DNA of 64,000 nt from CAZHLD01 sp964533185 (GTDB taxonomy: Bacteria; Acidobacteriota; Terriglobia; Acidiferrales; UBA7541), in contig CAZHLD010000003.1 of NCBI GenBank assembly GCA_964533185.1, positions 34,150-98,149 of the forward strand. The letters are read 5' to 3'. How positions within the stretch are numbered: the stretch's first letter is position 1; each line of letters begins with the position of its first letter. Under the pieces are notes generated by a model. That model worked only from the letters and a program-made list of their open reading frames with translations, was not told the origin of the DNA and ran no database searches. The translations under genes and the position numbers were made by a program. Positions 53,227 to 61,597 of this stretch are shown here, piece after piece.

Positions 53227-53774
53227 CCCCGGCGAGGACAGAGATGGAGCCCGTGAGGCGGTGGTATGCGGTGTACTGCAAACACCGTCACGAACGTGCG
53301 GCGGCCGACCGGCTGGCGAGCAGAGGTTTTCCGATTTACCTGCCGGAGTACCACACGCGGGTGAAGTGGGGAGCACGGCAGCGGGAAGTGAAGAAGAACC
53401 TGATGCCCGGGTATCTCTTCGTGCAGGCAAAGATGGATGTGGGGAATTATGTGCGCGTGCTGCAAACGCCGAGCGTGGTGAAGCTGGTGGGCAACGCATG
53501 GCCGCGGCTCTCGTGGATCCCCGAGGAGCAGATAGAAGGCGTGCGGCTGGTGCTGGAGTCGCGGGAAAAGTTTGAAGAGGTGGCGCACTGGCGGGTGGGC
53601 GACCCGGTGGAAGTGGTGGCCGGACCGCTGGCGGGTTTGCGAGGTTTGTACGCTGGAGCGGGTAATCACAAGGGCAGCGTGATTGTGTCGATTGACCTGC
53701 TACAGCGAAGTGTTTCGGTGGCGGTAAACGCGGCTGACCTGCGGCTGGTGAGCGCGCTGCGAGCTGCGTCCTGA
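53223..53774 (+). CDS. NusG-family antitermination protein (RfaH/UpxY/LoaP type)
   Basis: 183 residues; ATGA overlap with the preceding gene. NGN domain: RRWYAVYCKHRHERAAADRLASRGFPIYLPEYHTRVKWGARQREVKKNLMPGYLFVQ (about 12-68). KOW domain: HWRVGDPVEVVAGPLAGLRGLYAG (about 123-147). Specialised NusG paralogues of this size reduce pausing and premature termination in long polysaccharide operons. Its location, followed by a 260-base leader with strong hairpins and about 10 kb of co-directional genes, fits that job. It is too divergent and too operon-embedded to be the housekeeping NusG. Confidence 0.88.
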   Translation: MTPARTEMEPVRRWYAVYCKHRHERAAADRLASRGFPIYLPEYHTRVKWGARQREVKKNLMPGYLFVQAKMDVGNYVRVLQTPSVVKLVGNAWPRLSWIPEEQIEGVRLVLESREKFEEVAHWRVGDPVEVVAGPLAGLRGLYAGAGNHKGSVIVSIDLLQRSVSVAVNAADLRLVSALRAAS

Positions 53775-53844
53775 GGAAACTGTTTTTGGTGGGACTGGGC
53801 GAGGATGTAACGTCCCCGACCAAGCTCATTTCCCCCTGAAAGAG

Positions 53845-53874
53845 GTCACGTCCCTGTGCGGTGCGGGATGTGAC
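53845..53874 (+). promoter_or_regulatory. strong leader hairpin downstream of the NusG-like gene
   Basis: GTCACGTCCC pairs with GGGATGTGAC (ten pairs, one G-U) around a 10-base loop. No T-run follows, so it is not a standard terminator. It lies in the 260-base leader of the DUF4956-VTC-CotH operon and could be a recruitment or pause site for the NusG paralogue. Confidence 0.45.
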
Positions 53875-53910
53875 TGCCACGCCGGGAAGGATGGCGATGG
53901 CTGCAACTCA

Positions 53911-53933
53911 CGCCAGGAAAAAACGCGCTGGCG
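53911..53933 (+). promoter_or_regulatory. second leader hairpin
   Basis: CGCCAG and CTGGCG arms around an A-rich 11-base loop, 100 bases before the DUF4956 start codon. Role unknown. Confidence 0.35.
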
Positions 53934-54034
53934 CTGAGAAGGGCGGAGCAGTGTCCAGTTTTGTTTCCAGTTCTCGAGTTTGAAGAAGCAGAGACAGGAA
54001 CCCTCGGTAGAAAACTACAAGGAGAGAAGCACAA

Positions 54035-54703
54035 ATGAATCCAATGAACCTCTTAAAAGTTGACCTGAACCCGTCGCAAGTGATCCTGAGCTTCCTGCTG
54101 GCATTTGCGCTGGGATATCTGTGGGCGACGGTCTATCGAAAGACGCACACCGGCATCTCGTACACGCGGTCGTTCTACATGACGCTGATCCTGATGGCGC
54201 CAGGCACGGCAATGATCATGATGGCCATCGGGAGCAACGTGGCGCTGTCGTTGGGGCTGGTGGGCGCGCTATCGATTATCCGCTTCCGGACGGTGATCAA
54301 GGACCCGAAAGACATGATGTTTCTCTTCGTGACGATCGGTATCGGGCTGACGTCGGGAGCGAATGCGTGGATGGTGGGAGTAATCGGCACAGTGATGGTC
54401 AGCCTGATCACCGTGGTGCTGTCGAAGATCGGGTACGACCGGGCGGGAGCGTCGGACTACATCCTGATTTTTCGGTCGGGGCTGAAGGAGCCGTTCGAGG
54501 CCTTGCCGGCGGACACGCAGAAGTTGATCGCGTGGAAGCAGCTGCGGAGCGCGACGGACGTCAATTCGGGGTCGGAGTTTGAGTACACATACAACGTGAA
54601 GCTGGCGAGCAAGGCGACGCCGGAACGAATCATCGGAGAGCTGACGAACGGAAAGATACGGCAGGTATCCGTGATCGCGCCGGAGAACCACCTTGACCTC
54701 TAA
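54035..54703 (+). CDS. DUF4956 membrane protein
   Basis: 222 residues. Three or four membrane helices fill the first 130 residues, with the family mark SLGLVGALSIIRFRTVIKDPKDMMFLF in the middle. A soluble C-terminal domain (about 140-222; YNVKLASKATPERIIGELTNG) has an ACT- or ferredoxin-like length and pattern. DUF4956 genes are often next to VTC-domain and CotH genes, as here; the joint function is unknown, with polyphosphate or phosphorylated-glycan metabolism suggested by the partners. ATG preceded by AAGGAGAG. Its stop overlaps the start of the VTC gene. Confidence 0.9.
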   Translation: MNPMNLLKVDLNPSQVILSFLLAFALGYLWATVYRKTHTGISYTRSFYMTLILMAPGTAMIMMAIGSNVALSLGLVGALSIIRFRTVIKDPKDMMFLFVTIGIGLTSGANAWMVGVIGTVMVSLITVVLSKIGYDRAGASDYILIFRSGLKEPFEALPADTQKLIAWKQLRSATDVNSGSEFEYTYNVKLASKATPERIIGELTNGKIRQVSVIAPENHLDL

Positions 54704-55508
54704 GGCCGAGAGCAACGGGCGGAACGGACACCGGGGGATGCTGGAGTTCCAGCGGCTGGAAATCAAGTACCTGGTGGACCGGACGCGGCGGACGGCGCTG
54801 ATGAAGGACATCGAGGCGCTGATGCGTCCCGACGCGCATGCAGGGCCGACCGGCGCTTACATGGTGCGAAGCCTGTACTTCGATACGGCGGACTACATGG
54901 CCTACCACCAAAAGCTAGCGGGCGAGGCGCAACGGCACAAACTTCGGGTTCGGGTGTACGGACAGGACCCGAACCAGGCGACGTTTATCCGAATGGAGGT
55001 GAAGTCGAGATACCTGAACTTCATCTACAAAATCGCTAAGGATGTGCCGAGGGAGACGTACGCAGGAGTGGAGCGCGCGTTTGCGCAGCGACTGCTGCCC
55101 GACGCGAAGCTGCTGGACGACGGGACGCTGCCGAAGGAGTTTTTCCGGTTGCAGAGGCTCTACAACATGGAGCCGCGGATCATCGTGGAGTACCGGCGGC
55201 AGGCATTTGAGCGAATGGAAGTGAGCCGGACGCGAATCAACGTGGACGACGAGCTGCGGGCAACGCGGACGCTCAAGCTGCTGGAGCCGCTCGAAGGGGC
55301 GCGGCCAGTGATGCGAAGCGGTCACGCAATTCTGGAGATCAAAGTGGACGGCCTAATGCCGACGTGGGTGCACATGCTGATTTCGAAGTATGACCTGCAA
55401 GACCAGGCGCTGAGCAAGTACTGCTATGCGGTGCGGAGCGAGGCGCGGATGTCGTCGATCCCCCGACCGGAGGAGCTGACGCCCTTCCGGCTGGAGCAGG
55501 CGTCGTGA
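54693..55508 (+). CDS. VTC-domain (polyphosphate-polymerase-like) protein
   Basis: 271 residues from a TTG start (CGGAGA seven bases before); ATG 54738 is an alternative. The triphosphate-tunnel fold of VTC domains is marked by LEFQRLEIKYLVD (ExxxK), MVRSLYFDT, HKLRVRVYG, IRMEVKSR, PRIIVEYRRQAFE, TRINVDDELRA, AILEIKVDG and LSKYCYAV, a nearly full set of the charged strands that line the tunnel. Yeast Vtc4 makes polyphosphate from ATP with this fold. Bacterial single-domain forms are little studied and may handle other triphosphates. No SPX domain is attached. It is encoded between the DUF4956 and CotH genes. Confidence 0.9.
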   Translation: MTSKAESNGRNGHRGMLEFQRLEIKYLVDRTRRTALMKDIEALMRPDAHAGPTGAYMVRSLYFDTADYMAYHQKLAGEAQRHKLRVRVYGQDPNQATFIRMEVKSRYLNFIYKIAKDVPRETYAGVERAFAQRLLPDAKLLDDGTLPKEFFRLQRLYNMEPRIIVEYRRQAFERMEVSRTRINVDDELRATRTLKLLEPLEGARPVMRSGHAILEIKVDGLMPTWVHMLISKYDLQDQALSKYCYAVRSEARMSSIPRPEELTPFRLEQAS

Positions 55509-55534
55509 CGAGTGAGCGGCGAGGACAGAGCTAG

Positions 55535-58500
55535 ATGACTGTGAATCAGATGATCGCGAAAGGGTGGGAACACCTGACGGCGCCGCTGGAGCGGGCCAGC
55601 CAGCCGTTCCGCGGACTGTGGCCGAGGTTTTCGGACGCGCTGATCGGGATGTTTGCGCTGGCGGTGGTGGCGTTTGTGTTGTTGACGCAGTCGGCGACGC
55701 TGGCGCGATATGCCAGCAAACCGCTGAGCAGCAACGTCTATGTGGAGCTCGCCGACGGGTTCCTGAACCCATTCCGCAACCAGCAACTGCTGCTCAAGTC
55801 CGGGCTGCCCGTTTACGACCTGAAGATCAAGCGGCTGGAGTATCTCAAGATCGAGAACTCCGTGGCCCAGGCAAAGAAACTTGGCTTCATGACCGACGAC
55901 AACAGGGTGTGGGCCAACGGGAAATTCCGCTACCAGGGCGAGGAATACGACGTCCAGGTGCGGGTCCGGGGCGACCTGTCGCCGCACTGGGCAGGACCGA
56001 AGAAGTCCTGGCGAATCAAGTTTGGCAAGGACAAGGTGGAAGAAAACGGTCAGATCAAGAAGGAGGAGATCCCCTTTAACGGCAAGAAGCAGATCAATCT
56101 AATTATCCCGAGCGACAAGGACTATGTCCTGAGCTACTTCGTCAATTCGCTGATGAGAGAGCAGGGGCTGGTGACGCTGCGTGACCAGTTCGTGATCCTG
56201 CGGCTCAACGGGATCGTGCAGGGACTCTATTACGAGGTGGAACATTTCGACCATCCGGTGTTCGCATCGCAGCAGAGGCCGGAGACAACCGTATTCGGCC
56301 AAAACGACCGGGCCATGCACTTCGACCAGTACACAAAGTACGGCGCGGCCAATGCGTCGGACGCTGAGTACGACCTCAGCACGATGCGGCGGATGGTGGA
56401 CCGCGACGGCGAGCTGGCCATGCGGGCCATGCAGGTGCTGATCGACCATTCGCTGAACCCTACGCCCGAAAACTTCCGGCGGGCGCGGGCGGTGCTGGAC
56501 TGGGACAAGTACCTGAGGCTCCGAGCACTCACGACGTTGTGCAACACAAACCACGTGCGGTTCGGGTCGGACAATTTCCGGCTGTACTTCGACCCGAGCC
56601 GGGGGATGTTTGAACCCATTCCGTGGGACTTGCACTTGGGCCGCATGCCCAAGGAACCGGGCACGATTGATTTCTGGAACAGTCACGGGCCGGATGAGCT
56701 GCAGCGGGCGACGCTGATGGACCCCGAGCTGCGCCTGCAACGCAACAAGATCCTGTGGGAGCTGGTGGCCGACGGGGGCAAGGGCCTGATGGCCAAGTAT
56801 GATGCCATCCACAATAAAATCCGTCCGCTGGCCTGGAGCGACGTGCTGGCGACGCCAATCCAAGGGCACAAGATGGACCAGAGGCGAAATGACTTCGAGT
56901 TCAACGTGCGCCGCGTCCACAAGGTGCTGAGCCTCTCGATTGCAAACCTCATTTACAAGCTGGAAGCCAACGACCGCGCGGCGCTGGAAGTGACGGCGGC
57001 AGACTTCAGCGGGATCAAGATGCAAAAAATTGATCTTGCTGACGCAGCGGTGTTCAGCGGGAAGTACCGACTGTATGAGGACGCGAACGACAACGGGAAG
57101 CTGGATGCGAGCGACCCACTACTGAGCGAAACGAGCAGCGCGGGAGGCACGATTCACTTTGCGCTGGAGAAGTACGTGCTGCCGAAGGTGGAGTACAAAG
57201 GCGGCTTCATTAAGCCGGACTCGGGGAACCCGAACGCCCAGGAGCAGTATTGGGAGTACTTCAACACGCTGACGGGGCGGAAGCGGTTTTTTCTGACCGG
57301 AAAGCTGACGGCGGCAAAACGCGATCCACTGGAATGGACGGCGCCGGAGATCAAAGTAGCAGCGGCGAATGCCGTAAACGGAGAGGCGATGGGTTCAGCA
57401 GCGCTGAACCAGGCCGACCCGCCGCCGCTAAACGTTGTCGGAATTACCGCCTACGACGCTTCGGACGTGTTTGACCTGGATGCGCCGACGCGGAGCCTGA
57501 CGGAGTTTCTGAAGGAGTACCCGCAATTCCGTGCGAGCCACGAGCATCCGGGCGCGGCGGAACTCGGCGGGCATGTGACGATTTCAGGCACGGTCATCGT
57601 TCCCAAGGCAGTGCCACTGATCCTGCGACCGGGCACGGACATGACGATGATGCCGTCGGCGAGCATTATGGCCTACGGCGGATTGACGTCGGTCGGTACC
57701 CCGCAGCAAAGGATTCACATCCACGACAACGGGAAGAAAGAGCCGTGGGGGGTGTTTGCGGTGGTACGCCCGCCGAAGAAGGTGGTGGTGCGCTACACAA
57801 ACATCCAGGGCGGCGGCCAAGCGCAGATCAACGCCACGCTCTTTACCGGCGGGTTTGCGGTGCACAACGGGGACCTGGACATTGAGCACTGCGAGATCTT
57901 CGACATGATGAGCGAAGACGGGATGAACCTGAAGAACGGCCGCATCTGGATGAAGGACAACGTAATTCGTGGCGGGGACAGCGACGCCGTGGACCTGGAC
58001 TTTGTGACGGGGGAAGTGCGGGACAACGTGTTCCTCAACAACAAGGGAGATGGACTGGACCTTTCCGGCAGCAAGGTGCTGATCGAGGGGAACCGGTTTG
58101 AAGGGATGGGCGACAAAGGAATCAGCGTCGGAGAAGATTCGCACCCGATCATCGTCAACAACCTGATCCGCAACAACCAGATCGGCATCGCGACCAAGGA
58201 CCTTTCGCGGGCGCGCGTGGCCTACACGACGTTTGTGGGGAATACGCTGGCCATCGAGGCGAAGCGAAAGAAGCCGATGTTCGGCGGGGGCGGGGGCGAG
58301 TTTGTGAACAACGTGTTCTCGGGAAACAAGAAGCTGCTCAGTGAAGACTACTTCTCGAAAGGGCTGGTGACGATGAAGTCTTCGTGGGTGGATGCGGAGA
58401 TGCCCGGGTGCGCTGGCTGTCAAAAGACAACCGTGCGATTCCGCGCGCCGGAAAAGGAAGACTACCGGCTGATTCCCGCGGGGCAGAACGGAAACGGCTT

Positions 58501-58612
58501 CGCGCTGGCAACGGTGGAATGGGCAGCGAAGCCGGTGGAAAGCGCCGGCGTGATGCCCGAACTGCCGGGCATCGTTACGCCGTCGCCGGTGGCGTCGCCG
58601 AGGCCGAGGTGA
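55535..58612 (+). CDS. CotH-family kinase fused to a right-handed beta-helix domain
   Basis: 1025 residues with one N-terminal membrane helix (35-57), so most of it is outside the cytoplasm. The CotH domain spans about 65-480: VRVRGDLSPHW (142-152), KKSWRIKFG (156-164), GLYYEVEHFD and FRLYFDPSRGMFEPIPWDLHLGR (about 347-369) are the family's nucleotide and metal motifs. CotH kinases phosphorylate spore-coat proteins in Bacillus; outside sporulating bacteria the target is unknown. A Ca-binding-like DANDNGKLDASDP loop (about 513) and a beta-helix (about 680-930; VTISGTVIVPKAVPLIL, DNVFLNNKGDGLDLSG, VNNLIRNNQIGIATKD) follow, a fold usual in glycan-binding or glycan-cutting proteins. It may phosphorylate the polysaccharide or a surface protein. 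Confidence 0.88.
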   Translation: MTVNQMIAKGWEHLTAPLERASQPFRGLWPRFSDALIGMFALAVVAFVLLTQSATLARYASKPLSSNVYVELADGFLNPFRNQQLLLKSGLPVYDLKIKRLEYLKIENSVAQAKKLGFMTDDNRVWANGKFRYQGEEYDVQVRVRGDLSPHWAGPKKSWRIKFGKDKVEENGQIKKEEIPFNGKKQINLIIPSDKDYVLSYFVNSLMREQGLVTLRDQFVILRLNGIVQGLYYEVEHFDHPVFASQQRPETTVFGQNDRAMHFDQYTKYGAANASDAEYDLSTMRRMVDRDGELAMRAMQVLIDHSLNPTPENFRRARAVLDWDKYLRLRALTTLCNTNHVRFGSDNFRLYFDPSRGMFEPIPWDLHLGRMPKEPGTIDFWNSHGPDELQRATLMDPELRLQRNKILWELVADGGKGLMAKYDAIHNKIRPLAWSDVLATPIQGHKMDQRRNDFEFNVRRVHKVLSLSIANLIYKLEANDRAALEVTAADFSGIKMQKIDLADAAVFSGKYRLYEDANDNGKLDASDPLLSETSSAGGTIHFALEKYVLPKVEYKGGFIKPDSGNPNAQEQYWEYFNTLTGRKRFFLTGKLTAAKRDPLEWTAPEIKVAAANAVNGEAMGSAALNQADPPPLNVVGITAYDASDVFDLDAPTRSLTEFLKEYPQFRASHEHPGAAELGGHVTISGTVIVPKAVPLILRPGTDMTMMPSASIMAYGGLTSVGTPQQRIHIHDNGKKEPWGVFAVVRPPKKVVVRYTNIQGGGQAQINATLFTGGFAVHNGDLDIEHCEIFDMMSEDGMNLKNGRIWMKDNVIRGGDSDAVDLDFVTGEVRDNVFLNNKGDGLDLSGSKVLIEGNRFEGMGDKGISVGEDSHPIIVNNLIRNNQIGIATKDLSRARVAYTTFVGNTLAIEAKRKKPMFGGGGGEFVNNVFSGNKKLLSEDYFSKGLVTMKSSWVDAEMPGCAGCQKTTVRFRAPEKEDYRLIPAGQNGNGFALATVEWAAKPVESAGVMPELPGIVTPSPVASPRPR

Positions 58613-58619
58613 GGCGCCG

Positions 58620-59414
58620 ATGCTAAGCAGGCAAAGGCAAGTGAACATGATGAAGGCACCGCATTGGAGAAGCGATGCCCGGCTGGAAAACATGCTGGCC
58701 GTCATCCTGGCGGGCGGGACGGGGACGAGGTTGAGGTCGGTGGTGTCTGACCGGCCCAAGCCGATGGCCAGCGTGGGAAGCCGGCCGTTCCTCGAGCTGC
58801 AGGTGGAGTGTTTGAAGAGACAGGGCGTGCGGCATTTTGTGTTCTGCGTGGGATACCTCTACGAAAACATCCAAGCTCACTTCGGCGATGGGCGGGACTG
58901 GGGCGTTCGCATTGATTACTCGATTGAGGAGGAGCTGCTGGGAACGGCCGGCGCACTGAAACAGGCCGAGAAGTACCTGCGGGGACCCTTCCTGGCGCTG
59001 AACGGCGACTCGTACCTGAACCTGAACCTGGGCGAGTTGCTGCGATTCCACGAACAGAAACGGGCGATGGACCGGGGGACTATCGGGACGATTGTACTGA
59101 CGTCGGTGCCGGACGCGCGGGAGTTCGGGTCGGTGGGAATGGATGCGGTGCAGCGCGTGGTGAGTTTTGTGGAGAAATCCGAGATGGCGAGCGCGCCGGC
59201 GCTGATCAGCGCGGGGATTTACGTGTTTGAGACCGAGCTGCTGGGAAGGTTCCCGGCGGGGAAGAAAGTGTCGCTGGAACGGGAGGTCTTCCCTTCCCTG
59301 CTCGAATCGGGATTTCGCCTGTTCGGGTATCCCGCGAAGGGATTTTTCGTGGATATCGGGACGCCGCAAGGGTATCGGCGGTTGCAAGAGCACATCCAGG
59401 GAGAAGTGGCATGA
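58620..59414 (+). CDS. hddC: sugar-phosphate nucleotidyltransferase (HddC-like heptose-1-phosphate guanylyltransferase)
   Basis: 264 residues. LAVILAGGTGTRLRSVVSDRPKPMASVGSRP is the pyrophosphorylase signature, SIEEELLGTAGALKQAE and FLALNGDSY the sugar/metal-binding parts, and FFVDIGTPQGYRRLQEHI the usual end of the RmlA/HddC group. The four genes from here (with GHMP kinase, SIS isomerase and HAD phosphatase) match the GDP-D-glycero-alpha-D-manno-heptose pathway, so this enzyme should attach GMP to heptose-1-phosphate. Without that context glucose-1-phosphate would be equally possible. Starts at 58647 or 58692 are alternatives. Its stop overlaps the next gene's ATG. Confidence 0.85.
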   Translation: MLSRQRQVNMMKAPHWRSDARLENMLAVILAGGTGTRLRSVVSDRPKPMASVGSRPFLELQVECLKRQGVRHFVFCVGYLYENIQAHFGDGRDWGVRIDYSIEEELLGTAGALKQAEKYLRGPFLALNGDSYLNLNLGELLRFHEQKRAMDRGTIGTIVLTSVPDAREFGSVGMDAVQRVVSFVEKSEMASAPALISAGIYVFETELLGRFPAGKKVSLEREVFPSLLESGFRLFGYPAKGFFVDIGTPQGYRRLQEHIQGEVA

Positions 59415-60427
59415 TCATCCGAAGCAAAGCACCGCTGCGAATCAGTTTTTCGGGCGGAGGCACGGACGTTTCTCCTTACATGGATGAACGGGGCGGCGTG
59501 GTGCTGAGCGCGACGATTGACAAGTATGCGTACGCGTCGATGCGGCCGCGGCCGGACCGGGACATCACCGTGAGGTCGCTCGACTACGACATTCTGGCGA
59601 AATACCACGTGACGTCCGAGCTGGAGTACGACGGCGAGCTCGACCTGGTGAAGGCCGTGCTCAAAAAAGTGAACAACGGAAACCGGCAGGGGCTGGAGTT
59701 TTTTATTCACACGGATGCGCCGCCGGGGTCGGGGCTGGGGTCGTCGTCCACGCTGGTGGTGGCGCTGATCGGCGTGCTCAAACACTGGCACGGACTGCCG
59801 CTGACGCACTACGAAATCGCAGACCTGGCCTACGGGATCGAGCGGAAGGACCTGGGAATTCAAGGCGGAAAACAGGACCAGTATTCGGCGGTGTTTGGCG
59901 GCTTCAGCTTCATGGAGTTCTCACGCTCGGGCGTGATCGTGAACCCGTTGCGGATCGATCCGGAGACGATCAACGAGCTGGAGTACAACCTGCTGCTCTG
60001 CTACACGGGCAAGCGGCGGCTTTCGGCGAAGATTATCCAGAGCCAGGTGGAAGCATACGAGAAGAAGGATCCGGACGTGCTCGCCGCGATGGACGAGATG
60101 AAGAGCCTGACCATCAGCATGAAGAACGCGCTGTTGCAGGGGAAACTGGATGAGTTTGGCCGGTTGCTGCACGAAGCGTGGCTGCACAAAAAGAGAATGG
60201 CCAAAGAGATTTCGAATTCGGAGATTGACACGCTCTACGAGACGGCGAGGAACAATGGGGCCCTGGGCGGGAAGATCACGGGAGCGGGCGGCGGCGGGTA
60301 CATGTTCCTCTATTGCGAGTTCGACAAGAAGCACATTGTGGCGCGGAAGCTGGAAGAGCTGGGCGCCGAAGTTGTGGAGTTCACGTTTGAGCCCCGCGGA
60401 TTGCAAACCTGGGAGGTACGGCCATGA
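59411..60427 (+). CDS. hddA: GHMP-family heptose-7-phosphate kinase (HddA-like)
   Basis: 338 residues. IIRSKAPLRISFSGGGTDVSPYMDERGGVVLSATIDKYAY opens the GHMP fold, TDAPPGSGLGSSSTLVVAL is the ATP-binding loop (PxxxGLGSS), and KITGAGGGGYMFLYCE the third motif. IERKDLGIQGGKQDQYSAVFGG is characteristic of D-glycero-D-manno-heptose-7-phosphate kinases and of L-fucose kinase relatives. The predicted product is heptose-1,7-bisphosphate. Overlaps both neighbours by four bases (ATGA), typical of tight coupling. Confidence 0.9.
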   Translation: MIIRSKAPLRISFSGGGTDVSPYMDERGGVVLSATIDKYAYASMRPRPDRDITVRSLDYDILAKYHVTSELEYDGELDLVKAVLKKVNNGNRQGLEFFIHTDAPPGSGLGSSSTLVVALIGVLKHWHGLPLTHYEIADLAYGIERKDLGIQGGKQDQYSAVFGGFSFMEFSRSGVIVNPLRIDPETINELEYNLLLCYTGKRRLSAKIIQSQVEAYEKKDPDVLAAMDEMKSLTISMKNALLQGKLDEFGRLLHEAWLHKKRMAKEISNSEIDTLYETARNNGALGGKITGAGGGGYMFLYCEFDKKHIVARKLEELGAEVVEFTFEPRGLQTWEVRP

Positions 60428-61023
60428 GCACAGTCGCACTCAGTCTGGAAGTCAGACTGACGGAAGAGCTAGTGGAAAGCATCCAGGCCAAGAAACGCAT
60501 TGTGGAGCAGGAGATGCCGACACTGGTGCGGATCGTCGAGGCGATCAGCCGGGCCTTGCGGGAGGGCAAGAAGGTACTGGTGTTCGGTAACGGCGGGAGT
60601 GCGGCCGATTCGCAGCACATCGCCGCGGAGCTGGTGAGCCGGTTTCGCCGCGAACGAAGAGCAATGGCGGCGATTGCGCTTACGACGGATAGCTCGATCC
60701 TGACGGCCATCGGGAACGACTACGGGTTTGAAGAAGTGTTTGCCCGGCAGGTGGAGGCACTGGGGCAGGCCGGAGACGTGGCGCTGGCGATCAGCACCAG
60801 CGGAAACTCACCCAACGTGCTGAGGGCGATCCAGAAGGCGAAGGCGATGGGGATGAAGACCATCGGGTTCACCGGGCAGCAGGGTGGAAAACTGAAAGAC
60901 GCCGTGGACATCTGCTTCCGGGTGCCGTCGAACAGCACCCCGCGGATTCAAGAGGCGCACATCACGATTGCGCACGCGATCTGTGAAGTGATCGAGGCGG
61001 ATTGTTCGCAAGAAAATGCCTGA
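60424..61023 (+). CDS. gmhA: sedoheptulose-7-phosphate isomerase (SIS domain, GmhA-like)
   Basis: 199 residues. VLVFGNGGSAADSQHIAAELVSRF (about 56-79) is the GmhA signature, with Ser and His contacts to sedoheptulose-7-phosphate. ALTTDSSILTAIGNDYGFEEVFARQVEALG and LAISTSGNSPNVLRAIQKAK complete the SIS fold, and QEAHITIAHAICEVIE (about 179-194) brings the second His/Glu set. It converts sedoheptulose-7-phosphate to D-glycero-D-manno-heptose-7-phosphate, the first step of the pathway. Overlaps hddA by four bases and gmhB by eight. Confidence 0.93.
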   Translation: MSTVALSLEVRLTEELVESIQAKKRIVEQEMPTLVRIVEAISRALREGKKVLVFGNGGSAADSQHIAAELVSRFRRERRAMAAIALTTDSSILTAIGNDYGFEEVFARQVEALGQAGDVALAISTSGNSPNVLRAIQKAKAMGMKTIGFTGQQGGKLKDAVDICFRVPSNSTPRIQEAHITIAHAICEVIEADCSQENA

Positions 61024-61597
61024 CCGAGCCGTATTTCTGGACCGCGACGGGACGATCAACGAGGAGGTGAACTACCTCGGGTCGGTGGACCAACTGCGCT
61101 TCATCAAGGGAGCCGAAGCGGCAATCGCGCGGCTGAATGAGGCGGCACTGAAAGTGATTGTGATCACAAACCAGGCGGGAGTGGCACGAGGCTACTTCCC
61201 GAAGGATGCGGTGGAGCAGATTCACTCGAAGATGGAAGAGCGATTGAAGGCGCGGGGGGCGCACGTTCATGCGTTCTACTACTGCCCGCATCACCCGTCG
61301 GAGGGACTGGGCCCGTACCGAGTGGAGTGCGACTGCCGCAAGCCGAAGCCGGGATTGCTGCACAAGGCGGCGCGGGAGCTTGATATCGATTTGAGCCGGT
61401 CGTTTGTAGTGGGCGACAACGTGAACGATCTGTTGGCCGGGTACGCGGCGGGTTGCCGGCTGGTGCTGGTACGGACGGGCTACGGACGCGAGACCGAACG
61501 AAGGCTGGCCGGGACGCCCATCAGACCGGATTACATAGCGAATGATCTGCTGGAGGCTTCGTCGTGGATTCTGCAGCAAACCACTTGCGGGTCGTGA
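61016..61597 (+). CDS. gmhB: D-glycero-D-manno-heptose-1,7-bisphosphate 7-phosphatase (HAD-IIIA, GmhB-like)
   Basis: 193 residues. AVFLDRDGTINEEVNYL holds the nucleophile and acid Asp pair, VIVITNQAGVARGYF motif II, CRKPKPGLLHKAA motif III and VVGDNVNDLLAGYAAGC motif IV. CPHHPSEGLGPYRVECDCRKPKPG carries the zinc-binding Cys/His set typical of GmhB. It removes the 7-phosphate from the bisphosphate made by HddA. The next gene starts inside its 3' end. Confidence 0.93.
   Translation: MPDRAVFLDRDGTINEEVNYLGSVDQLRFIKGAEAAIARLNEAALKVIVITNQAGVARGYFPKDAVEQIHSKMEERLKARGAHVHAFYYCPHHPSEGLGPYRVECDCRKPKPGLLHKAARELDIDLSRSFVVGDNVNDLLAGYAAGCRLVLVRTGYGRETERRLAGTPIRPDYIANDLLEASSWILQQTTCGS

Noticed and set aside
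53881..53925. Possible cyclic di-GMP riboswitch or RfaH ops element in the leader before DUF4956
   Set aside because: GGCGATGGCTG matches the E. coli ops element at only about 7 of 11 positions, and the conserved GEMM core sequences are not present. Only generic hairpins can be supported.
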